Of a stretch of DNA of 64,000 nucleotides, positions 10,946 to 22,200 are shown one piece after another. Within the stretch, counting starts at the first letter, position 1. Each line of letters opens with the position of its first letter. Source of the DNA: Eulemur rufifrons. Lineage: Eukaryota; Chordata; Mammalia; Primates; Lemuridae. A program made the position numbers and the translations under genes. The DNA lies in the NCBI RefSeq assembly GCF_041146395.1, contig NC_090989.1, positions 244,642,843-244,706,842 of the forward strand. Direction: 5' to 3'. The notes beneath the pieces are model-generated. The model saw nothing but the letters and a program-made list of their open reading frames with translations, ran no database searches and was not told the origin of the DNA.

Positions 10946-12449
10946 TAAAAGAAAGTAAAGTTAGTGCTAAATTACTAATGATGACATGTATGTTTGGCTG
11001 GAAATTTTGAATGATTTGGTATGCTATGTTTTACAGTTCTACACTGATGGGATGACACCTTTGTTGATGAATAAGATACCAGCATCCCAAAGGCAATGTA
11101 ACACCATATTCAACTATTTTCTGCTGCTCTCAGCTCTATGGAAAGTTTCCAAATTGCAGTGTTGTAAAAGGAGAATAGAGTTAAAATCTTATGAAGTTAC
11201 AGACTAATGAACAGTAGCAGCAGGTTCATCCACAATCCAATTACTTGGAAAGTAAATGTACCATATCTAGTTAGTGATATTGTTTAATATTTAATCCTGT
11301 GAAACCAAGGCACGAACATTAAAGTTCTATAGCAAACCCTAGAAACATGAAAATAAAATTTAAAAGTAGCAGATCTTAATATTTCTACAGAAAAGCAAAA
11401 CTCTATAAAATCACCCTTACACAGGCTGCACATGTGCTGTTACAATAGGATAAATGAAAACTGATTCAGTCCTCATTTCTTCCTTCTGTCAAAAATAATT
11501 AAAACTAGATTAGGGTTGTTGCAGTCTCTACAACCATCTTCCCAGATTCTGCAATGCATGGCAGCCTATTTAAAATGAGTGTTAGTTAAGGTCATAGTTT
11601 GGAACCTGAAGTTATTAACAATAAATCTACAATAAAAATATAGTAGAAAGAGTCCTCTTTCTACCCATTATTATATGGATTATTAATTCCTGATTCTCTT
11701 AAACCCTTATAGCTGGAGAAACGAGGCCTCCAAATTATGGTTCCAGTCTCACCAAGGATTTAAACTAATTTCCACCTGGGAAGGAGAGCATAGTAAGCTC
11801 TCCCACCACCACTGGTAGAACTTGGAACTATCAATTCTATTCTTACTCCACTGTCTGGTATGTATGGTGAGTCTTTTGAGGAATAGCATGTTCACTCAAT
11901 TGTAGTTTAGGTTTACGGGAATGCCACATTTGCTTATTCACTATAACTAGACCTGTGGCTCAAATTATGACTGTACTTCCTTTTCACTAGAACTGAATTG
12001 ATACCCTAATCCTAGTTATTTTCATAGAACCCTCACAACATGCCTAGTCCTCCTCTTCCTCTTCACTTACAGCCCAATTTAAATACTCACAGATGCTTCC
12101 CACAATCCAGTATCAAGCCAGATAAACCACGGTGAGTTGGGCAATTCACCCATAAAGACTAACATACCTGAATTTTGTGTCTCATTCACTATATTGACTT
12201 CCTTTTTATTGTCTGCAGACAAAACAGATGAAAGAAAAGTGGTTCTCTTCTGAAAACATTGTATATCTTTAATTGTAAACTGTTTCCCCTAAGTTCAAAC
12301 CACATAGCCTGATGGAGTTGTCCCCTTTTCTCATGAACACATTTCTCACTGGTATTTATTCAAGAATTGACAAATGCCAGCTCTAATAGACTTTTTCCTT
12401 AGGATTTTTCATATTGAATTGGGTTAAGGGCCACTTTCACTTAGATGGT
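10946..12449. other. Single-copy DNA, about 1.5 kb
   Basis: No gene or repeat that I can name. The 73-codon frame at 10986-11207 (+) is cysteine- and leucine-rich but matches nothing I know. The stretch 11700-12130 is of mixed composition and may hold an old, unrecognised repeat. Confidence 0.35.
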
Positions 12450-12953
12450 GAAAGTAAGATCATGTGTCATCCAAAGCTGGCAATAGGTGTATATATAGTG
12501 TTATAAATAATGCTGCTGCTCCACCCACCTGCCCTTGGCAATTACCATGTTCCTGCACACTGGCCCAAGCTCCCTTTAATAACACCTGTGTTTCTTTGCC
12601 TGAAGATTTTTTTGGCCACTAGAGCCCTCTCCACCCACATGTGTGGCAGGTTAAAGGTGATAAAGAATTAACACTCCATGAGAGTTCTTAAGAACTGACA
12701 GGAGCTAGTAGTCCTAAGAGCCTCACTCTTTGGGTGAGATAACAAAGCTGCAGGATCTATTCCATTTCCTAGATCTCCATGGAACTTGGTAATATACCAT
12801 CTAAAATTTACTTCCTTCCTTGTTTAGTTGTTTGTATTTGTTTACCCAGCAGTCTACAAGAGCTTCATAGTAAAATATTCCAAAACCCCACATGCATTCC
12901 AAATAAACCACTATGTTGGAGAGTCTGCTTCTGGGGTAACCCAAACTAAGACA
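12450..12953 (+). mobile_element. Probable solo LTR, family unresolved
   Basis: LTR-like organisation without internal retroviral sequence. There is a pyrimidine-rich middle, an AATAAA at 12902-12907, and a terminal block 'gagtctgcttctggggtaac' then 'ccaaactaagaca' ending at 12953. I associate that ending with old mammalian ERV LTRs. The start is imprecise because the 5' TG has eroded. The left-edge segment at 1-510 has a similar ending. No open frame is present. Confidence 0.42.
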
Positions 12954-13204
12954 TCCAGGATTATGGAACAAGACAGTTTAGGGGAATAAAATCATCACTC
13001 AAAGAGAAGTACAGGCAGCATCAGAAGCAGAGACACTTGGTAGTGCCTAACTCATCCAAGAATCCTGGACCATTTCCATCCCTCAGTCAGTTTGTTTGTT
13101 TTTATAGTCTATAAACCACACCAGTATTCTTCTAGTAGCTATTCTTTCCTCTAATTGAGAAATTTATGTGTGATATTTGGATCTCATAGAATCCAAATGT
13201 AGAT

Positions 13205-13292
13205 ATACACACACACACACATACACACACACACATATAAATACACATACATATATATACACACATATATAAACATATATATATATATATGT
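13205..13292. repeat. Compound (AC)n/(AT)n microsatellite
   Basis: Imperfect CA repeats (13207-13236), then CATA units, then pure TA from about 13276. It ends 16 bp before an MLT1 LTR. It explains the tyrosine/cysteine/isoleucine-repeat peptide in a minus-strand frame here, which is not a gene. Confidence 0.95.
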
Positions 13293-13308
13293 ATCTCCTA
13301 CTTGTCCC

Positions 13309-13745
13309 TGTGATAGACTGAATAATGGCCCCAAAAGATGTCCATGACCTAATCCTTGAATCTGTTGCCTTTATGGCAAAAAAAAAAAAAAAAAAATCCT
13401 CTATTTTTTGACTAGGCCCCAAATAAAATCAAATGTATCCTTTAAACAAGCAGGCATAGAATGATTTGACCACACAGAAGAGGAGAAGGCCACAGATACA
13501 GATATTGGAGTCATGTGGCCACAAATCAAGGAATTTCAGCAGCCACCAGAAACTGGAAGAAGCAAGGACAAATTCCCACCCAGAGTCTCTGGAAGGAGTG
13601 AGGCCCTGCTGACACCTTGATTTCTGTCCAGTGATACTGATTTTGAACTTCTAGTCTCCAAAACTTTGAGAGAATAAACTTCTGTTGTTTAAGAAGCCAC
13701 CACATTTATAGTGATTTGTTACAGCAGTCTTAGGAAATTCATACA
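13309..13745 (+). mobile_element. MLT1 (ERVL-MaLR) solo LTR
   Basis: Complete by eye. It starts 'tgtgatagactgaataatgg' at 13309 and continues 'ccccaaaagatgtccatgacctaatcc', 'aaggaatttcagcagccacc', 'gacaccttgatttctgtccagtga', 'gagaataaacttctgttgttt' and 'gtgatttgttacagcagtc', ending 'ataca' at 13745. Flanking bases 'gtccc' and 'atccc' agree at 4 of 5 positions, consistent with a 5-bp target duplication. A run of about 18 A has grown at the 'atggcaaaa' position. No internal region is attached. Confidence 0.9.
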
Positions 13746-14344
13746 ATCCCATCAAACACTAAGGTACAAACCATATAGTTTAGGGACTAAGTCCCTCTAA
13801 GTCCCTTTCCTTCTCTTTTCCAACCTCTTTTCCTTCTCTAGCTTCTCATCCACCGAAGTCCTATCCTGAGTCCTGGCTGAATCTTAGGTTAGTCAAAATA
13901 AACTGAATTCACACCAACCCAAATCATGTTATGAACAATTTGCATAATGACCACTTTATCTAAAATTTAACCATACTCCCTCTGATTAATTTTTGCTTTG
14001 TGTGCATCTGTATATGTTTTTTTTTTTTTTCCTGGTAATTCCTTTAGCATTTTGAACTTTCTCTAAAGTAGTAAATGGGCACATTGAATGATTTTTTTAA
14101 ATTTCTGATTCATCTAATCTCTCATGTAGCAGGATTATTCTAATTGGTATATATGGGACACTTTAAGGACTCTTGAAACAGTGTTTGTAGGTTTATCTTC
14201 AAAAATTAATGTAAATAAATTATATTACGGCTTTAAGATATTATTATTTTTTGTGATTCATAATTACTGCTCTGGAATTTATCTGTACTAAGATATTATA
14301 GCAAAGAATAAAAGAAGGTAAAAGAGTTTAAATGTTGCTTAATT
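13746..14344. other. AT-rich DNA between MLT1 and MIR
   Basis: Contains a T run near 14018-14030 and no recognisable gene or repeat. Confidence 0.4.
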
Positions 14345-14475
14345 GTTTATTAGCTGTGCAAGGTTAAAGAATTTATTCTTTCTAAGACTCGGTTTTCTCA
14401 TAAAGTGGGTATCCTTTCCTCCATCTCATATGGTTTCTATAAGGATTACATAATTTAATGTATAATGTACTAATA
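14345..14475 (+). mobile_element. MIR fragment
   Basis: Core and 3' part of a MIR SINE. 'ttattagctgtgcaaggtta' corresponds to 'ttactagctgtgtgacc', 'ctaagactcggttttctcat' to 'cctcagtttcctcat', and 'ataaggattacataatttaatgta' to 'gaggattaaatgagttaatac'. The tRNA-related head is missing. Confidence 0.7.
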
Positions 14476-15044
14476 GAATGTCACATACAAAAATATTGTG
14501 AGAAACAATATTTGAGGATGGTATTGAATTAGTTTCATAAATATATTTGCTACTTCGCATCCCCTGCCAGTTTGTTACAGGAAGATTTAGTGTCAGAAAG
14601 TTTGTATTATATCTGAGAACCGAACAAAAATTCTGCATAAAAATGACGTCAGTGATGAAGTGTATCCTTAAATAAAATAGTTAAATTATAAATATCTATA
14701 ATAAAGAAAAATTAAGAGGGCTATATTATGCAGCTTTCCCTGCTCTGAGGACAAAATTACTTGACTCGTCAATGGAAGCAGAGTAGAAACTTGGCAATGA
14801 TAATGTACACTTGTAGGAATGGCCCCAACCACAGAGTGCATGTTTTTCTAGAATTTTCTACACTCCTGACAAGAGGCAGAAGTTTCTTTTCACATTCTGT
14901 CCATTTGGGTATGGGCATCTCAGTCTACCTGTATAGCTGTCATAGAATCAACCCCCCTCATTGCTGCCCCACATACTTCTAGCCCTTAAAGATCTATTTC
15001 CTAGCAACCCTTTCTCCGGGCACTTCTATTCTCAGGGAATGGGT
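14476..15044. other. Single-copy DNA
   Basis: No repeat family recognised. The 73-codon frame at 14761-14982 (+) has no product that I know. Confidence 0.35.
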
Positions 15045-15345
15045 GGAAACCCCTGCCATATTCTTGCCCATTCTGCTCCCTTTGCCATTGCCTTTCCCAA
15101 TTTCCCACTTCTCATTTTACCCAGCTAACATACTAACTCATTCAGATAACTCTGGCAGTGTTTCCTTTAGAAAACTGTCCCTAATATCCCTGTCTAAATT
15201 AAATTCTTCCTTCTGCCTTCTGTTTCATCCTTTGAAAATTCTTATTGTTGAATTTACCATCTTATTATGTAAACACAGATTAAGAGATAGTGCTTACCCA
15301 AGATAAGGGGCTCAATAATTGTGTGTTGAATGAATAAACAAGAGT
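15045..15345 (+). mobile_element. L2 3' end
   Basis: Follows the L2 3' UTR: pyrimidine-rich 'cccacttctcattttaccc', 'gaaaactgtccctaatatccc' (like 'gaagccttccctgaccacc'), then 'ggggctcaataattgtgtgttgaatgaataaa', the typical L2 terminus. The 87-codon frame at 15043-15306 is an open stretch inside this repeat and not a gene. Confidence 0.7.
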
Positions 15346-16069
15346 CAAGGCTAATGTAGGAGCTGTGTATACTGCATTTTCTAAAAGCAGAAATATTAAA
15401 AATGACATTTAGCTTTTTCAGAGGGTATTCCCTAAAATTTATTTAATACAAAATGTCACTGAACTATAGTTTTGCTACACTGCTAATGGAGTAAAATAAG
15501 TACACAATTCTAACATTTACGTTTTATGCTGTTTGCATTTTCTAGCTACTTTACTTGGGAAAAGAACTGAGTAAAAGAATTAAAATAACAGCACCATAAC
15601 AAAAAGTTTAGGGGGACATTATAGATATTATTAATTCACTTGATAAAATTTAGTGAAAGAATAGTTTTTCAAAGAAGATGTGGGAAATCATTTTATTCTT
15701 AGCTCAAGGAAATTTTTGCATATATATGAAATATATGAATGTTTTGGAGCTAAGAATAAAGTTGAAAGACAAATTGTTCACCATGTTATTGCAGACCTTC
15801 ATCTATTGAACGAGTTAGCCAGATGAGTCCCAGGTTTTATTATTTAATAGTATGAATGGTCCAAAGAGTAAAATATTTTAATACTCCATTAATTCATATA
15901 ATGTGTGATGTATTCAAGCCTATTGTTATTTGTCTGACTGTATAAAACTGCATTATATATACCAAAATCAGAGGGCCCAAACATGGATTTAATCTGAGAT
16001 TTGACTCTCTTCTGTTATACTGTACTAAAAAGCTTTTATTTATAGGATAAATGCAATAGTTTCTTTTCC
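15346..16069. other. AT-rich single-copy DNA
   Basis: Nothing supportable apart from short AT-rich runs. Confidence 0.4.
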
Positions 16070-16200
16070 TTTTTATGAGTTATTTAACTTTGTTGAATCT
16101 CAATTTATTCATCAGTAAGATGAGAACAATAAAAATATGTATCTCAGCATTGTTGTAAAGATTAAAGATGAGATAATACCTCTGACACATGATTGAAAGT
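16070..16200 (+). mobile_element. MIR fragment
   Basis: 'gagttatttaactttgttgaatctcaatttattcatcagtaagatg' follows the MIR core ('agttacttaacctctctgtgcctcagtttcctcatctgtaaaatg'). 'attgttgtaaagattaaagatgagataatacc' follows 'gttgttgtgaggattaaatgag'. Confidence 0.75.
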
Positions 16201-16470
16201 AAACTATCTTCTTTCAGGCTACACAGTACATCTGTTGGTATTGGCTTGGGGAGGGAAGAAAGCCTTCAGCAAATAATAGCTAACTCATCATCTTAATCTC
16301 TATCAAATTCAGGAGAATTGTGAGTAAACATCCATGTTCATAAAAGTATATAACTCTTAATTGTGCTCTTTAATGTTCATAACCTACACTGTTTATTTAT
16401 ACACCTGTACTATAAGTATGGAACTAAATGTAAGCAAATGTCACAAGGTAGACAATTGAATCAAGTGTCT

Positions 16471-16693
16471 AGATTGGGTCAGCAATCTATAGCCTACAGG
16501 CCAAATCCAGCTGGCTGTCCATTTTATAAATAACATTTCTTTTGGAACACAGTCATGCTCATTTACTCATATATTATCTGTGGCTGCTTTTGCACTGCTA
16601 TGGCAGTTTGAATAATTGCAATAGAGACCATACAGCCTGAGAATCTAAAATATTTACTACCTAAGCCTTTACAGAACATGTTTGATGAGCCAT
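16471..16693 (+). mobile_element. Nonautonomous hAT (MER-type) element, nearly complete
   Basis: Runs through the whole consensus of the hAT-Charlie derivative, in order: 'gggtcagcaatctatagcc', 'ggccaaatccagctggctg', 'ggaacacagtcatgctcattt', 'tctgtggctgcttttgcactg', 'gagaccatacagcctgag', 'taaaatatttactacctaagcc' and 'tttacagaacatgtttga'. Length is about 220 bp. It has no coding capacity; related autonomous transposases moved such elements. It shares its family with 3572-3714. The 8-bp target duplication is not evident. Confidence 0.8.
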
Positions 16694-17192
16694 TACAGCT
16701 CAGGAATTTATACAATTCAGGAAAACAAAGCCACACTACAATTATGAATGGTTTTACATGATTGAAGAAAACAATTTTATTAATAATAAGGGTATGATTT
16801 GGAATATAAATGCAGGATGCTCAAGGATAATTCAGGTTCTTGTAACAAAACTTCTGTGATCAACTGTAGATTTCAGCGGTTGTAGAAATAGACAATCTCT
16901 GTTTGGATTATTTGGAATAAACTTGATTAATTCACTTGAAAAGGTTACAACATATAGACAGCTAAAGCCCTAGAGTGGTAATCTGATGATTTTAGCATGA
17001 TCAAACTGGGTTGAATATCTATATTATTTCTATAAGTTACCTTAATCACATCATTGTCAAAAATTGATTAACTGGACAATAACAGTAGATTCTGGTTAAG
17101 AGTTCTTACACTAATGTCATAGATTTATAGTTAAACTGGTAGTGTATTATAAGATATTCCTATTTAAGGGGGCATTATTTAGCTCCCTGTTT
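16694..17192. other. AT-rich single-copy DNA
   Basis: No feature recognised. Confidence 0.4.
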
Positions 17193-17231
17193 GAGAGAGA
17201 GAGAGGGAGAGAAAGAGAGAGAAAGAGAAAG
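17193..17231 (+). repeat. (GA)n-rich tract
   Basis: Imperfect GA/GAAA repeat, purine-only on the plus strand for about 39 bases. Confidence 0.9.
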
Positions 17232-17514
17232 TAATATATTACTTTTTGTACCATGATTCCTCTTTCATTAGCTGTTCAAGTACTGAAACCCAAGGACTGA
17301 ACAATTATGACCATCTAGTTTAATGTCCTACATATTAAGAGCTCTCAACCAATGTCTGATGATGGCAATACATCAAATTTATTGTAGTTGGCCTATGTGG
17401 CTAATTCAGGACATGTTAGACATCTTTTTCTATAAGAGAAATGTTGAAAGAGTATATACATCCCTAAATGCAGCATAAAGAACACAAAAATGAAAAAAAA
17501 AAAAAAAGAAAAGT
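17232..17514. other. Single-copy DNA with an A run
   Basis: Unremarkable apart from an A-rich run at about 17492-17512. Confidence 0.4.
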
Positions 17515-17830
17515 CATACATAATTCCACCGTACAGGGATAGTTATTGTTAACATTTATTTCTGAACAAGTTTAATATTTTCTGTGTCTCTATGTTTCTC
17601 TCCATCTCTCTCTGAGAATCTATTATACAAACCACTTTGTCTAAGTTATTTTTAAAATTCCCCATGGCTATATACACAAATTATATATGTTTTTTTTAAC
17701 TATTTTCAAGTGTAAATTAAGCTGAAGTATCTGCCAAAGACTCCTTTGTCTATATCTTTAACTGCTTTCACTGGATAAATTCCTAAAGTAGAAATACTAA
17801 GTCAAAATGTATTTGTTTATCCATTTGCTT
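17515..17830 (-). mobile_element. Old L1 (L1ME-type) 3' UTR, antisense
   Basis: Read on the plus strand it follows the reversed 3' UTR of L1ME-like elements: 'ccaccgtacagggatagttattgttaacattt', then an expanded pyrimidine part, 'aaaccactttgtctaagttat', and 'ggataaattcctaaagtagaaatactaagtcaaa', like 'ggataaattcctagaagtggaattgctgggtcaaa'. Similar tails occur at 21690, 62620 and 63670, all antisense. Confidence 0.65.
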
Positions 17831-19400
17831 ACTTACTTGTAGTTTATGTTAAAACCACCACTCCTTTTTTTACTGTTTGAATATAACCTTTGAATATTGA
17901 AAACATATTAAAAGAGCAATCCTTAATACCAGAAAGACTGTGTAGACTTATTCTCATTTATAATTCAGAAATCTAGAGGTCAGAGTTAACACAAAAACAT
18001 GTTAGAAAATGTTTGCTTTATCTATACTGGGTCTAAAAAGTATTTATTCAAACATATAGAACTTCGGTGGCATAGAAATGAGAAGTGTATACTATTATTT
18101 CACATTTATATCTTTGTGTATATGAGAGGAATGATAGCAACATGCAAATACTTACATTATGTCTAAAATAGTGGAACAGCTATACTATAGGAATTAAAAT
18201 TACCAGAGAAATAGATTATCATGGCTTTCTAAAGGTTATTATATGGAACAAGAAATAAAATAAATCACAAATATTACTTTATAAGAATGAATATTTTTAG
18301 CTTGATTTAACTGAAATGGCCTTATATTTCCTTTAAGGTGTTTTTTCTGAGATTTATAGCATTTCTCCTAAAAATTTGAAGTACATCTTTAAGGAAAGAA
18401 TTGTGCTGATTTTGCACAAGAAGCAAATGAAATTTTCTAATTTCATTTTTTAAAATAAGCTATTGTATTACTTATTTAGTAAAGTAGCCAAGATCCTGAT
18501 TGCTTTATGTGGAAAATAGAAGTTGTTATATATTCCATAAATTAGATAATGAAATTGCCTATTATCTAAAACAAGCAATTCTTCCTTAACCAGTCTGTCT
18601 TACCACATATATTTACAGGTATTATATAAAAGCTCAGATTTATATTTATTCAAAAATTAAGTAAAAGAAGGGAAAAATTACGTATAATATCTAATCACTG
18701 AAAAAAATTAGGTTACTTTCAATGTAGAAAATGTAACCTTAAAAATTTTTTAAATGAGTATCATTTGTCCATATAAAAAATCATATCCTGTACTAAAAAT
18801 TATGGTAAATTACAATTTTGATTATTCCAAGAATGTTGATGCTGCTCCATTCCCACTTATCATCTCACCATATTTGCCATATTTTTCCCTTGGGGCATAT
18901 TACCATGATAGAAAAACAGTGTCCAGGGTACACGGAGTATATCTAGTGGAACTAGGAAGAGTTTACAGAAAGCATAAAGAAAGGCTAAGACAGTCAAGGA
19001 GTTCCTTCTGGGCCCCAAAGGGGTGCAGACTCAGTAGTTAATAGATCTGCTCTGAAAAGCAGTCAGATATAACATGGAAATGAAGCATGTAAATATGTTT
19101 TCCTCAAACAATCTTTATTTTGCTATTGTGTGTCTCCTACACATGTAGCCACAGCCCCCCAAACAACTGCTATTTTCAATGAATGAATGCAGTAGTTTCG
19201 GTTCATACTTGTCCCAGAGCAAGGGAGAATATATTGATCTCTTTCTAAACCTGCTTAAGGCTGGGGGTGGGGTAAGGTGTTAAGTTATATAGTCTTCCAT
19301 GGTCCTAAATTACAATAATTTCTTTAGAACATATGTAAGTTATATACGTGTAGAAAATAGTACGTCTGTTAATAGGTCTCAAAGACTGATGCTAATTTGT
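17831..19400. other. AT-rich single-copy DNA, about 1.6 kb
   Basis: The 95-codon frame at 18754-19041 (+) ends in a basic, arginine-rich stretch but has no recognised homologue or gene structure. No repeats are identified apart from short A/T runs. Confidence 0.35.
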
Positions 19401-21689
19401 GACCATTTTTTTTTTTTTTTTACTGTGCTTGGGTGAAATAAGAAAGGACAAACACTTAAAAATGCATAAGCACATGTAGACATATAGAAATAGAGTAAGT
19501 AATACAGACAGAGAGAGGAATGTGAGAATGCCAGGTGTCTTTTCTAGAAAGATTATCCAATTTTCTTTGATTTTAATCTTCTAATATTGAAATTTCCCTT
19601 GTTCATGAATTATATTTGGCAGTAGAAGTCAGTTTGAATGTTTGTTTCTCAGCTGAGTAAAACATTGAAACTTTATATCAGTATTTCAATATTTTTTATG
19701 CATCTGCTATAAAACCCAAACAAATAGGAGGTTCCCCTTATCCAAAGTCTGACCTACCATTAATCTCTACCTCCACAATAAGGAAAATAGACCCTGTGGT
19801 TGAGTCACTGTTTCTAGCAATCAGAAAGTATATTCCTAGGGGTTTTCAAGCTCTTTGAGAAAAAATTTTTTTTGTTTTTATATTGGCAATCCAAAAAGTA
19901 ATGTAGATACCACCTAGATTACCTCAATGATAATCAAGAACTGGTAAGAAATTTTAGTGACTTTGTGTCTTCATCTACAACCACACTGATGCCAAGTCAT
20001 ACAATTCTTCTTGCCATGGGCTAATCAAAAGAAGAGAGGAAGATTTAGCAAATAGCAAATAGTACAAACAAACCTTACAGAAGTTCACATTGAGAAAAGT
20101 GATGGGAGGTATGAGTCCACACTCACACATAATATTGTGATGACAAAACCCAAAAGCCTAAGCCACAGAACTCTCACACCCATGTTGTGGACATTGACTT
20201 AATTTCTAGAAAATTACACTATTTTTAAGCAACTTAATTATTTTTTTCCATTTAAATTTCCATTAGTTTGCAGTTTGGCTTATATTTAATTTGTAAATGA
20301 AATTTGAGGTTTAGTAGTAAAAGTTTATGTCCAGGTCATGTTTGTGCATATTTAAGTGGCATTTAAATAAAAACAATTTAAGTCCCATGGTTCCACAAAA
20401 TGCTTTAATTTTCCTTTAAAGAGATGTAAACTTTATTATCAATTACGAGGTCAACGATAAGAAAAAATGGCCTTCGGAGTACTAAAATATTAATCTGCTG
20501 TTTGTCCTTAATATCATCATAAAAATTATTTTATTGCATCACTTTTCCAGTAGAGATTTCTGGGAATACAAGGAATTTGATTAGGAAATAGAAGAAGTAT
20601 AATTTTGCCTTTCTCTGTTAATAGACTGGGGTGAGACGCTAGGACAAATGGCTCTGACAAAGGAGAAATCTGAAGATAGCAAGTCTTTGTTGAGTAAGGA
20701 GTGCCTGCAGAGATATGCATGAGAGGCTATGGAAGATACACATTATTATCTCTGTAGGCATCAACTACAACAAAATTTCTAAACTTGATATATCCTTTAA
20801 TGAAGAGTCCAATAATATGGTCAACAGGATAAAGACCTCAAAGGATGAAAATAAGAAAGAACAAATCAAGATATGAGAATGGAAGAGAAGTCCCCTTTGA
20901 TATTAGATATAACAGGCTGAGTTGTCCAAGTCTGGGTTTTTTCTACACTCTTAGCAGCATGTCCTTTTAATCCTTTTACTAGGACTCATTTTGCATGGGT
21001 GGACTAGAATGTCATAGCTACCATGACTTCTATTTGGCTTAGGCTGTTATATGCAAGGACAGAAACTACATTAAAAATGCTATTTTCAAGTGAACAATAA
21101 AAAATTGCTATCTTCCAGAAATGTTTTCTATATATTGCTATATCAGTAAAGATTTAGAAATTTAGAAATTGGGAATTTGATTTACTGACAATTAAGAAAT
21201 TCTGCTCAAAGACCTAAGATGAAAATATAATGATAACTGACTGTCAAGAGATTGTGGAAAGATTAAAAATGCAAGAAATTAATATTTAGATTACGAGAAA
21301 TGGTAGGGAATCAAAATGACATTTGGGTATGGATATAAAGAAATGACTAAGACAGAGGGGCAACCAAATGTGAATGGGTATACGAAGAGGTACTTATTCT
21401 CACTGGTTATCAGAGAAGTCACAGTTAAAGCAACCACAGGATATGATTTCACACTCACCTTTGTAAAGACGTCCCAAAGGTCACAATCCTTACAGCCAAA
21501 TTCTCAGAGATACCTGTACACCTAGTTGCATTTGAAGAACTCAGGTGTGAGATCTCCCACCTGATTGTCAGAAATTCTCCTTGTCTGAGTCCTCAAATTC
21601 AAAGGCACTTAAAACTTTCATTTATCCTATGCCTGTTAATTCCTCAAATGGTATCTTCCCATGTTATATTGTCTATCAGTCTTTCTATG
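19401..21689. other. Single-copy DNA, about 2.3 kb
   Basis: Begins with a T run (19407-19421). Small frames at 20526-20720 (-) and 21316-21525 (+) have no recognised products. 'aggaggttccccttatccaaa' near 19729 faintly recalls Tigger-like ends but is too short to call. No other feature is seen. Confidence 0.35.
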
Positions 21690-22200
21690 ACATGTCATGA
21701 GTCTGTGTGTGTATACTTTACTTAAATTAGATTTATAGTGTCAAAAGTAAATGCTACTTTTAACATATTTTCTCACTAATATAGATATTGCCCATATCGT
21801 TCTACATCACTGAATCCTCATTTTCATCAATTTAATGCTCATAAATTATCCTATTTTTTGGACAGGTCATAATTTTGAGAGAAATCTATAGTTTAAACAT
21901 TGATCTTATTTCCACTTTTTGCCAATATAAATTATGTTTCAATGAATATCTTGTGGCTCAATTTTTCTAGGACAAATTATTAGCAATAAAATTGTATGGT
22001 CAAAGGTTTATACATTTTAATATTCTTAATGCAAATTTTCAAACTATTCTTCAAAAAGGTTGTATCATCCAACTGGGGCTAGCTTTGAGTAAGAAAAATA
22101 AAAAAAATTAAAAAAAAAAAGAAAAAGAAAAGAAAAGCAAAAAGGTTATATCAACTTAAACTTCCAGGGTATGAAAATATTCATATCCTCACCTTCTCTA
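21690..22200 (-). mobile_element. Old L1 (L1ME-type) 3' UTR, antisense, interrupted
   Basis: The plus strand carries the reversed L1ME 3' UTR: 'ttgccaatataaattatgtttcaatgaatatcttg', 'gtatggtcaaaggtttatacatttt' and 'caaactattcttcaaaaaggttgtatca'. The homology stops at 22067, is interrupted by 71 bp (22068-22138), and resumes 'aaaaaggttatatcaacttaaacttcc' up to about 22190. Confidence 0.65.
22053..22153 (+). mobile_element. Tiny retroposed insert with 15-bp target duplication
   Basis: 'aaaaaggttgtatca' (22053-22067) and 'aaaaaggttatatca' (22139-22153) are direct repeats with one mismatch. They flank 71 bp: about 26 bases of non-A-rich sequence (22068-22093), then a 45-base A-rich tail with scattered G, T and C. 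The left repeat starts after 'ttc' at an A run, close to the L1 endonuclease preference TT/AAAA. These are marks of L1-driven retroposition of a very short or severely 5'-truncated RNA. I do not recognise the source RNA. Confidence 0.7.

Noticed and set aside
13132..13422. 96-codon minus frame with Tyr/Cys/Val repeats
   Set aside because: Encoded by the CA/TA microsatellite and the poly(A) run of the MLT1 LTR.
19725..19760. Tigger/MER-like end ('ttccccttatccaaa')
   Set aside because: Match too short, and no second terminal repeat found.
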